Below are positions 1 to 5,894 of a stretch of DNA of 6,300 nucleotides, one piece after another. A model generated the notes under the pieces. The model saw only the letters and a list, made by a program, of their open reading frames with translations, was not told where the DNA came from and made no database searches. Position 1 is the first letter of the stretch. Every line of letters begins with the position of its first letter. Both the position numbers and the translations under genes were made by a program. Location: positions 1-6,300 of the forward strand of contig CANCFZ010000140.1 in assembly GCA_947377425.1 (NCBI GenBank). Direction: 5' to 3'. The stretch is from Flavobacteriaceae bacterium. GTDB lineage: Bacteria > Bacteroidota > Bacteroidia > Flavobacteriales > Flavobacteriaceae.

Positions 1-1014
1 AAATCACTATTGAACGACAAGTCAATGGAAGAATTTGTTCGTGAAAAAATCAAAGATTTAGGAACTTCTGCTTGTCCACCATACCATTTAGCTTTGGTAA
101 TTGGTGGAACTTCTGCTGAAGCAAATTTATCGGCAGTTAAAAAAGCATCGGCAGGCTATTTTGACCATCTTCCAACTTCTGGAAACATGGCTGGTCAAGC
201 TTTTCGTGATTTAGAATGGGAACAAAAAGTACTACAATATTGTCAAGAAAGTGCTATTGGTGCTCAATTTGGAGGGAAATATTTTGCTCATGATGTTCGC
301 GTTATTCGTTTGCCACGTCATGCCGCTTCTTGTCCGGTTGGATTAGGAGTTTCGTGTTCTGCAGATAGAAATATTAAAGGGAAAATCACAAAAGATGGAA
401 TTTTTTTAGAACAACTAGAAGTTAATCCTCAGCAATTTTTACCAGCTGTTCCACCACATTTAGAAGCAGCAGTTGAGGTAGATTTGAATCGTCCGATGGC
501 AGAAATTTTAGCAGAATTATCTAAATATCCAATTAAAACTCGTTTGAAATTAAACGGGACTTTAATTGTTGCTCGAGATATTGCTCATGCAAAAATTAAA
601 GAACTTTTGGATGCAGGAAAACCAATGCCAGACTATTTCAAAAACCATCCAGTATATTATGCAGGACCAGCCAAAACGCCAGACGGAATGCCATCAGGAA
701 GTTTCGGACCAACTACAGCAGGACGAATGGACGTTTATGTAGAAGAGTTCCAAAAAGCTGGAGGAAGTATGATTATGCTTGCTAAAGGTAACCGAACTAA
801 AGAAGTTATGGAAGCTTGTAAAACTTACGGTGGATTCTATTTAGGATCAATTGGAGGACCAGCTGCTATTTTAGCTCAAGATAATATAATAAAAGTTGAG
901 GTTGTAGATTTCGAAGAACTTGGAATGGAAGCCGTGAGAAAAATTACAGTAAAAGATTTCCCAGCCTTTATTATTACGGATGATAAAGGAAACGATTTCT
1001 TTGCTAACCTATAA
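1..1014 (+). CDS. fumA: Class I fumarate hydratase, 5'-truncated by window edge
   Basis: This enzyme interconverts fumarate and malate in the TCA cycle, in the cytoplasm, using an oxygen-sensitive [4Fe-4S] cluster. The frame is open from base 1, so about 200 N-terminal residues, including the first cluster cysteine, lie outside. Counting from the TTG at 10 as residue 1, the Cys in 'SACPPYH' (22) and the Cys in 'GVSCSADRN' (116) are 94 apart. That equals the spacing of the second and third cluster ligands I recall for E. coli FumA (224 and 318). The alpha domain continues to about residue 190. The C-terminal beta domain carries 'SGSFGPTTAGRMD' (229-241) and 'MIMLAKGNR' (254-262), which hold substrate-binding Thr, Arg and Lys in this family. 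It ends in the typical 'KGNDFF' and TAA. The visible part looks intact. The symbol denotes the class I type; fumA and fumB cannot be told apart here. Confidence 0.96.
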   Translation, partial: KSLLNDKSMEEFVREKIKDLGTSACPPYHLALVIGGTSAEANLSAVKKASAGYFDHLPTSGNMAGQAFRDLEWEQKVLQYCQESAIGAQFGGKYFAHDVRVIRLPRHAASCPVGLGVSCSADRNIKGKITKDGIFLEQLEVNPQQFLPAVPPHLEAAVEVDLNRPMAEILAELSKYPIKTRLKLNGTLIVARDIAHAKIKELLDAGKPMPDYFKNHPVYYAGPAKTPDGMPSGSFGPTTAGRMDVYVEEFQKAGGSMIMLAKGNRTKEVMEACKTYGGFYLGSIGGPAAILAQDNIIKVEVVDFEELGMEAVRKITVKDFPAFIITDDKGNDFFANL

Positions 1015-1022
1015 ACATAATT

Positions 1023-1072
1023 AGCCACAGATTCACAGATTACTATAATTAATCCGTGAATCTGTGGTTTTT
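1023..1072 (+). repeat. Long imperfect palindrome after fumarase (REP-like, possible terminator)
   Basis: The left arm CCACAGATTCAC (1025-1036) pairs perfectly with GTGAATCTGTGG (1056-1067). After one A/C mismatch, GATTA (1038-1042) pairs with TAATC (1050-1054), leaving a 7-base loop. An A-T pair (1023/1069) and a G-T pair (1024/1068) extend the base. Five T follow at 1068-1072, so the RNA could act as an intrinsic terminator for fumarase, whose stop lies 10 bases before the stem. The left arm is itself a tandem copy of CACAGATT. Related palindromes (CCACAGATT...AATCTGTGG) are, from memory, dispersed in many copies in Flavobacterium genomes, which favours a REP-like repeat. Copy number cannot be judged from this window. 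Confidence 0.8.
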
Positions 1073-1084
1073 AAAACCAATCTA

Positions 1085-1480
1085 ATGCCTTTTAAAGAAA
1101 CATTTTCAGAATTTTATACCAAAGTTAAATCGAGTTTAGAAGATGGTACTTTTGCCAAATTAACCCTTGCAAAAACTATTGGAAATGCTGAATTGATGAA
1201 TATTTACGTGCGTCCGATAATGGATGAAGATATTTTGAAATTGGAATTAAAATTTAAATTTCAACAAGAAGAAATCATTGAAATTCATACCATAGAAAAT
1301 GCTTTTCCAAGATTATTAGAATTTATAAATAATCCTTTCTTAAGTGCGATTTTGTTCACTACTGAATTTGATTTGACTTATAAATTGAATAAAAAACGAG
1401 CGGTGAGTGTTGTAGAACAATTTCCAACCTTTGGGAATGCCAACGAAGTTTTATTGGAGTATTTGGAAAGTAGAAAATAA
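1085..1480 (+). CDS. Uncharacterised small cytoplasmic protein (131 aa)
   Basis: I do not recognise a named gene here. The ATG at 1085 is preferred over an in-frame GTG at 1064, because that GTG lies inside the palindrome arm. The product is 131 residues of mixed charge, with no signal peptide or membrane segment. Its pattern is 'FAKLTLAKTIGNAELMNIYVRP' in the first third, 'LKLELKFKFQQEE' in the middle, then 'LFTTEFDLTYKLNKKRAV' and 'FPTF'. From memory this order resembles the N-terminal region of a class I SAM-dependent methyltransferase-like family ('..KLTLSK..', 'vyvrpv', 'LfTtekDlql..nkkg'). The nucleotide-binding domain that should follow is absent, because the protein stops about 15 residues later. 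The gene sits between two hairpins and may depend on read-through from fumarase. Coding status is supported by codon use like its neighbours and a clean stop before a terminator; the function is unknown. Confidence 0.8.
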   Translation: MPFKETFSEFYTKVKSSLEDGTFAKLTLAKTIGNAELMNIYVRPIMDEDILKLELKFKFQQEEIIEIHTIENAFPRLLEFINNPFLSAILFTTEFDLTYKLNKKRAVSVVEQFPTFGNANEVLLEYLESRK

Positions 1481-1500
1481 GCATTATTAGAATAAAAAGA

Positions 1501-1536
1501 AAACCACAAAATTCAAATTGAGTTTTGTGGTTTTTT
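1501..1536. terminator. Bidirectional intrinsic terminator between convergent genes
   Basis: AAACCACAAAA (1501-1511) pairs with TTTTGTGGTTT (1523-1533). A further U-G, U-A and C-G pair closes a 5-base AAATT loop at 1515-1519. The stem is about 14 bp and is followed by TTTTTT (1531-1536). On the opposite strand the A-rich run just before it (from about 1491) supplies a matching T-rich tail. It lies 20 bases after the stop of the rightward small gene and 20 bases from the stop of leftward scoB, so it can serve both. Confidence 0.93.
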
Positions 1537-1555
1537 ATATTTTAACAAGTAACTT

Positions 1556-2215
1556 TTAATCAATCATCATTTCAGGAATATCACCTTCAATAATTAATAC
1601 TGCTTCAGTTGAGGCTACAATATGTTCGACAGAAACTCCAGGAGCACATTCTAATAATTTGAAACCTTTTGGAGTGATTTCTAAAACGGCTAATTCGGTA
1701 ACTACTTTTTTAACACAACCAACACCAGTTAAAGGAAGCGTGCATTTTTTTAGAATTTTACTTTCTCCAGCTTTATTAACGTGCATCATGGCTACAATAA
1801 TATTATCTGCAGAAGCTACCAAATCCATTGCGCCACCCATTCCTTTTACCATTTTTCCTGGGATTTTCCAGTTGGCGATGTCTCCGTTTTCTGAAACTTC
1901 CATCGCACCAAGAATAGTTAAATCTACGTGTTGACCACGTATCATTCCGAAACTGAAGGCAGAATCGAAAAAACTTGCTCCAGGCAAAGTAGTAATAGTT
2001 TGTTTTCCAGCATTGATTAAATCGGCATCTTCTTCACCTTCAAATGGAAAAGGGCCCATTCCTAGAACGCCATTTTCACTTTGAAATTCTACAGAAATAT
2101 CGGTGCGAACGTAATTGGCAACCAAAGTTGGAATACCAATTCCTAAGTTTACATAATAGCCATCTTTTACTTCTTTAGCTATTCGTTTTGCTATATCGTT
2201 TTTATCTAATGCCAT
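1556..2215 (-). CDS. scoB: 3-oxoacid (succinyl-CoA:acetoacetate) CoA-transferase, subunit B
   Basis: This is the small (beta) subunit of a family I CoA-transferase, a cytoplasmic enzyme that moves CoA from succinyl-CoA to acetoacetate or a related 3-oxoacid, feeding ketone bodies and products of fatty-acid or leucine breakdown into acetyl-CoA. The 219 residues match the usual length. 'NLGIGIPT' (23-30) is the glycine-rich loop near the start. 'FQSENGVLG' (44-52) is the family signature, and Glu47 is the expected catalytic glutamate that forms the glutamyl-CoA thioester. 'GGAMDL' and 'MMHVNKAGESKI' are further conserved blocks. It lies 2 bases after scoA, so the pair is surely co-transcribed and translationally coupled, and it ends at the shared terminator. 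AtoA of acetoacetate metabolism is a close relative, so substrate preference is inferred. Confidence 0.95.
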   Translation of the reverse strand: MALDKNDIAKRIAKEVKDGYYVNLGIGIPTLVANYVRTDISVEFQSENGVLGMGPFPFEGEEDADLINAGKQTITTLPGASFFDSAFSFGMIRGQHVDLTILGAMEVSENGDIANWKIPGKMVKGMGGAMDLVASADNIIVAMMHVNKAGESKILKKCTLPLTGVGCVKKVVTELAVLEITPKGFKLLECAPGVSVEHIVASTEAVLIIEGDIPEMMID

Positions 2216-2217
2216 GA

Positions 2218-2919
2218 TTATGCTCTTTTACGAGTTGTTCTTTGCTCAATTCTTTTTTCAAATTTTTCTCCTTGGAAAATCCTTTGAATTAATATTCCTG
2301 GAATGTGAATTTCATTAGGATTTAGGCTTCCAGCTGGAAGTAATTCTTCTACTTCTGCAATGGTTATTTTTCCTGCTCCACACATACATGGATTGAAGTT
2401 TCTTGCCGTTCCTTTAAAAATTAAATTACCAGCTTCATCGCCTTTCCAAGCTTTTACAATTGAAAAATCAGCTTTGAAAGCGTGTTCCATCACATGCATT
2501 TTTCCGTTGAATTCACGTGTTTCTTTTCCAATAGCAACTTCGGTTCCGAAACCTGCTGGTGTGAAGAATGCAGGAATTCCAGCTTGTGCAGCGCGACAAC
2601 GTTCTGCCAAAGTTCCTTGTGGAATCAATTCAACATCTAATTCTCCAGAAAGCATTTGACGTTCAAATTCAGCATTTTCACCAACATACGAAGAAATCAT
2701 TTTTTGGATTTGCTTTTGTTGTAATAATAATCCCAATCCAAAATCATCAACACCTGCATTGTTTGAAATACAAGTTAGATTTTTAGTTCCTTTCGTTACT
2801 AGTTCAGCAATTGAATTTTCGGGTATTCCGCAAAGTCCAAAACCGCCTAACATGATAGTCATATTATCTTCAATGCCTTGAAGTGCGTCTTGAACGGAAT
2901 TTACTTTTTTATTAATCAT
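2218..2919 (-). CDS. scoA: 3-oxoacid (succinyl-CoA:acetoacetate) CoA-transferase, subunit A
   Basis: This is the large (alpha) subunit, partner of the ScoB encoded directly after it; the two form the functional transferase. The 233 residues are full length for the family. The segment from Asp18 to Pro33, containing 'GGFGLCGIP', matches CoA-transferase signature 1 (three hydrophobic residues, GGF, x3, G, x, P). Downstream blocks 'ISNNAGVDDFGL', 'SYVGENAEFERQ', 'QGTLAERCRAAQAGIPAF' and 'KGTARNFNPCM' are typical of this subunit. The start ATG at 2919 places the signature at the normal distance from the N-terminus. The C-terminus is a basic tail ('EQRTTRKRA'). It is the first gene of the two-gene operon; I found no convincing flavobacterial promoter in the short leader before it. 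AtoD-type enzymes are the nearest alternative. Confidence 0.95.
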   Translation of the reverse strand: MINKKVNSVQDALQGIEDNMTIMLGGFGLCGIPENSIAELVTKGTKNLTCISNNAGVDDFGLGLLLQQKQIQKMISSYVGENAEFERQMLSGELDVELIPQGTLAERCRAAQAGIPAFFTPAGFGTEVAIGKETREFNGKMHVMEHAFKADFSIVKAWKGDEAGNLIFKGTARNFNPCMCGAGKITIAEVEELLPAGSLNPNEIHIPGILIQRIFQGEKFEKRIEQRTTRKRA

Positions 2920-2983
2920 ATCGAATCAATGATTTTTATATTTTCTAAAACTTATATTTTATTCACAAACCGTTCTGTTATTT

Positions 2984-3076
2984 TAGCCCTGATCGCAACG
3001 GTGTCCTTTTTTTGTTGCCTTCGAGTGCCTCAGACAACAAAAGAAAAAGATATAGTGTAGAGCAGGATTAGCTCCT
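2984..3076 (+). ncRNA. Structured intergenic element, Flavo-1-like RNA motif
   Basis: This lies in the 162-base gap between scoA and the PBP gene and is not protein-coding. The outer stem pairs CCTG (2988-2991) with CAGG (3063-3066) and AGC (2985-2987) with GCT (3071-3073), with an ATTA bulge on the right. The inner stem pairs 3007-3017 with 3035-3045: eleven pairs, one G-U, reading TTTGTTG against CAACAAA. GTGTC (3001-3005) can also pair with GATAT (3049-3053) using G-U pairs. Terminal 'TAGCCCTGAT' and 'GATATAG...GCAGGATTAGCTCC' resemble a repeat I recall in many Flavobacterium intergenic regions and associate with the Flavo-1 RNA motif, whose function is unknown. The name is from memory, and the strand is a guess because the structure is nearly symmetrical. 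Neither strand shows a terminator-like T tail directly after the outer stem. Confidence 0.62.
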
Positions 3077-3081
3077 AAAAA

Positions 3082-5403
3082 TTACAATCCAAATTCATCT
3101 GGATTTTGTTCTTCGGTATCGGTTGAATCTTTTTCTACATGTTTTTGAGGTGTCCAACAATCTACTTTTATATTAAAGCCATCGGGTCTTTCAAAATCAT
3201 CTTTTGATATTTGTAGGTCAGGATCTTCATAACATTTTTTCATAAAATACCCCCAAATTGGTAATGCTGCTGTTGCTCCTTGACCATAAGTGATACTTTT
3301 GAAATGTGCTGAACGATCTTCACAACCAACCCAAATTCCAGTTACAAGATTTGGAACCATTCCAATAAACCAACCATCCGATTGATTTTGTGATGTTCCT
3401 GTTTTTCCTGCAATAGGATTTTTAAATACATAAGGATATCCCGTCCAACGATTGTCTCCAGCGCCACCTCCTTCGGTTCTAAGTCGTTCTCCAGAACCAC
3501 CTTCAGTTACACCTTCTAATAATTTGATTACTGCAAAAGACACATCTTTATTTAAAACATCATGAGTTTCGGGAACTGGTTCATAAACAACGGCTCCGTT
3601 TTTATCTTCAATTCTTGCTATAAATTGCGGTTTGATATAAACACCTTGATTAGCAAACGTACTGTAAGCTGCGACCATATCTTCAACGGTGATGTCTACA
3701 GCTCCAAGTGCAATTGATGGTTGTACTGGGATTTCTGATGTAACTCCTAATTTCTGAGTTAATGCTACAACGGCTTCTGGTCCAGTTTTATCAATTAATT
3801 TAGCAGAAATGATGTTCACTGAATTTGCCAAAGCTCTTTTTAGCGTCATCATTCCTCTATACTTTTGGTCGGAATTTCTTGGTTCCCAATCTTCGGTAAC
3901 GTGATGACGTCCTTTGCGGATAACAAATGGCGCGTCTAGTAAGGTATCACATGGCGACATTCCTAATTGTTCGATTGCCGTTGCATAAACAAAAGGTTTG
4001 AATGTTGAACCTACTTGTCGTGCACCTTGACCTACGTGATCGTATTGGAAATATTTATAATTGATTCCGCCAACCCAAGCTTTTACTTGTCCAGTTTGTG
4101 GTTCCATTGACATTAATCCTGCTTGAAGAAAATGTTTGTAATAACGAATTGAATCCAAAGGCGTCATTGTGGTATCGCGTTCACCTTTCCATGTAAAAAC
4201 GGTCATTTTTGTTTTTTTACTGAATGAAGCTATAATTTCTTCATCGGTTTTATCATCGGCTTTTAGAATTCTCCATCTTTCGGAAGTTTTCATTGCTTGC
4301 TTGATTATTTTATCCGTTTCTGCATCAGAAATATTTACAAAAGGAGCATTTTTATTGGTTTTTTGCTGAATCCAGAATTCCTCTTGAAGATTTTTCATGT
4401 GAGCCAAAACCGCTTCTTCTGCATGTTCTTGAATTTTAGAATCGATGGTTGTGTAAATTTTTAAACCATCACCATAGATATCATATTCTTCTCCATCAGG
4501 TTTTTTGTTTTCTTTTACCCAATTTTTCATGTAATCGCGAAGATATTCTCTGAAATAAGTAGCTGTTCCGTCAAGGTGACTTTCGGGATGAAAATCTAAA
4601 ACGATTGGTTTTTTCTCTAAAATATTTTTGGCAGTTTCTTCTAAATGGTGATTTCTGACCAATTGTCCTAAAACGACATTTCTTCTTTTAATTGCTTTTT
4701 CAGGACGACGAACCGGATTAAAAAGTGATGGATTTGTTAACATTCCAACTAACAAAGCGCTTTCTTCTACTTTTAAATCACGTGGTTCTTTGTTGAAATA
4801 CACTTTTGCCGCAGAGCGAATTCCTACAGCGCCATTTACAAAATCAACTTGATTGAAATATAATGCAATAATTTCATTTTTAGTATATTGTCTTTCTAAT
4901 CGAACTGCAATAATCCATTCTTTTGCTTTTTGAATCATTCTAAATGGAAGAAATTTAGAACCTTCCCCATGAAATAATAATTTAGCCAATTGCTGAGTGA
5001 TTGTACTCGCACCGCCATTAGATCCTAATTTTACTGCTGCTCCAAATGTTCTACGAGCATCAATTCCTGAATGTTCGTAAAAACGTTCGTCTTCTGTTGA
5101 AACTAAAGCATCTACAAGTGATTTAGGTAAATCTTTGTATTTGATTGCCGTTCGATTTTCATTATAAAATTTACCCAATGTTACACCATCAGATGATATA
5201 ATTTCGGTTGCTAAATTCGAATTTGGATTTTCTAAATCTTCAAAAGATGGCATCTTACCAAAAAGGCCCCATGAAGCAAATAAGAAAAATAAAAATACAC
5301 CACCAAATCCATAGAAAAACACTTTCCAAAATTTCTTTTGATAGTATTTTACATCTTTTACTGGTGTTACTTTTTTAGTTTGAGAATTTATTTTTTGTGC
5401 CAT
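3082..5403 (-). CDS. mrcA: Class A penicillin-binding protein 1A (bifunctional transglycosylase/transpeptidase)
   Basis: This inner-membrane peptidoglycan synthase polymerises lipid II and cross-links the peptides in the periplasm. It has 773 residues, normal for the class. A short basic cytoplasmic N-terminus is followed by one membrane anchor (about 25-49, rich in F, G and L). The GT51 domain covers about 60-250: 'STEDERFYEHSGID' with catalytic Glu104, 'GGASTITQQLAKLLF' (130-144), and 'KAKEWIIAVRLE' with the likely second glutamate, Glu162. The penicillin-binding transpeptidase domain covers about 425-725: 'GSTFKPF' with nucleophile Ser466 and Lys469, 'SVN' (528-530), and 'KTGTS' (667-671). 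The linker at about 320-425 is charged, and the C-terminal tail (755-773) is acidic. All catalytic motifs are present. The gene starts 5 bases after gldH, implying co-transcription. The symbol follows the E. coli PBP1A convention. Confidence 0.96.
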   Translation of the reverse strand: MAQKINSQTKKVTPVKDVKYYQKKFWKVFFYGFGGVFLFFLFASWGLFGKMPSFEDLENPNSNLATEIISSDGVTLGKFYNENRTAIKYKDLPKSLVDALVSTEDERFYEHSGIDARRTFGAAVKLGSNGGASTITQQLAKLLFHGEGSKFLPFRMIQKAKEWIIAVRLERQYTKNEIIALYFNQVDFVNGAVGIRSAAKVYFNKEPRDLKVEESALLVGMLTNPSLFNPVRRPEKAIKRRNVVLGQLVRNHHLEETAKNILEKKPIVLDFHPESHLDGTATYFREYLRDYMKNWVKENKKPDGEEYDIYGDGLKIYTTIDSKIQEHAEEAVLAHMKNLQEEFWIQQKTNKNAPFVNISDAETDKIIKQAMKTSERWRILKADDKTDEEIIASFSKKTKMTVFTWKGERDTTMTPLDSIRYYKHFLQAGLMSMEPQTGQVKAWVGGINYKYFQYDHVGQGARQVGSTFKPFVYATAIEQLGMSPCDTLLDAPFVIRKGRHHVTEDWEPRNSDQKYRGMMTLKRALANSVNIISAKLIDKTGPEAVVALTQKLGVTSEIPVQPSIALGAVDITVEDMVAAYSTFANQGVYIKPQFIARIEDKNGAVVYEPVPETHDVLNKDVSFAVIKLLEGVTEGGSGERLRTEGGGAGDNRWTGYPYVFKNPIAGKTGTSQNQSDGWFIGMVPNLVTGIWVGCEDRSAHFKSITYGQGATAALPIWGYFMKKCYEDPDLQISKDDFERPDGFNIKVDCWTPQKHVEKDSTDTEEQNPDEFGL

Positions 5404-5408
5404 AATTT

Positions 5409-5894
5409 TTATTCTATAGATTCTATTCTAAAACCTATTTCTGTAATTCCTTTTAAATCATTTACTCCTGCAACTTTACCAGTTTGTCTAACCGCTTGTT
5501 GAATGTGAATTTTGTAATCGCCTTTTAATTTGAACGACATTTTTTCTTTGTAGAACAATTTACTTTCTTTTATATCGGTAAATCCGTCGCCCATTAAAGT
5601 TCCGTCTGGATTTGCCATTTTATATTCTAAAGTATCTACAATTACTTTTTTATTGGGTTGTTCTAATGAAACAATTAAAAATAAATTATCAAAAGGATAA
5701 TCGTTATTGTCGCGAACATTTACGAATAAATTGTAGTTCTTTTCACTTTCTAATTTGGGCAATTTGAACATAATTATACTGTCTTTGTGCCAAGCATTTC
5801 CAACAGATTTATATTCGTCAAAAACTCTCTTTTTATCACAAGAAATAATCAAAAGTGTTACCAAAATAAACAGCAAACTATTTTTTATCTTCAT
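5409..5894 (-). CDS. gldH: Gliding motility lipoprotein GldH
   Basis: GldH is a lipoprotein required for gliding of Flavobacterium johnsoniae and, with other Gld lipoproteins, for a stable gliding/type IX secretion apparatus. The 161-residue product begins with a lipoprotein signal: basic 'MKIKN', a hydrophobic core (6-17) and lipobox 'LIISC' with lipidated Cys19. The mature start 'CDKKRVFDEY' has no acidic run right after the cysteine, so I infer retention facing the periplasm rather than surface export. Blocks recalled from the GldH family include 'RVFDEYKSVGNAWHKD', 'YNLFVNVRDNNDYPF', 'NLFLIVSLE', 'ESKLFYKE' and the ending 'GITEIGFRIESIE'. Its ATG lies inside the 3' end of ricT, and the PBP gene follows 5 bases after its stop, so it is the middle gene of an apparent operon. 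Confidence 0.92.
   Translation of the reverse strand: MKIKNSLLFILVTLLIISCDKKRVFDEYKSVGNAWHKDSIIMFKLPKLESEKNYNLFVNVRDNNDYPFDNLFLIVSLEQPNKKVIVDTLEYKMANPDGTLMGDGFTDIKESKLFYKEKMSFKLKGDYKIHIQQAVRQTGKVAGVNDLKGITEIGFRIESIE

Noticed and set aside
10..12. TTG as start of the fumarase gene
   Set aside because: The frame is open to base 1 and the family needs about 200 more N-terminal residues, so the gene is cut by the window edge.
1064..1066. GTG as start of the small gene after fumarase
   Set aside because: It lies inside the right arm of the palindrome, and the seven extra residues are just a read-out of that repeat; the ATG at 1085 is more natural.
1025..1067. Palindrome as terminal inverted repeats of an insertion sequence
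   Set aside because: The arms are only 7 bases apart, with no transposase and no target duplication visible.
1659..1934. Plus-strand open frame inside scoB
   Set aside because: It is antisense to a confidently identified gene with its catalytic motif and has no recognisable protein features. The same applies to frames inside scoA, the PBP gene and gldH.
2920..2983. Flavobacterial promoter (TTG, 17-19 bases, TAnnTTTG) for scoA
   Set aside because: On the minus strand a TAAGTTTT box is close to the -7 consensus, but no TTG lies 17-19 bases before it; support is too weak to list.
2878..3060. Plus-strand open frame of about 60 codons spanning the scoA start and the gap
   Set aside because: It runs through the scoA start and the structured element; its composition reflects AT-rich leader and repeat sequence, not a protein.
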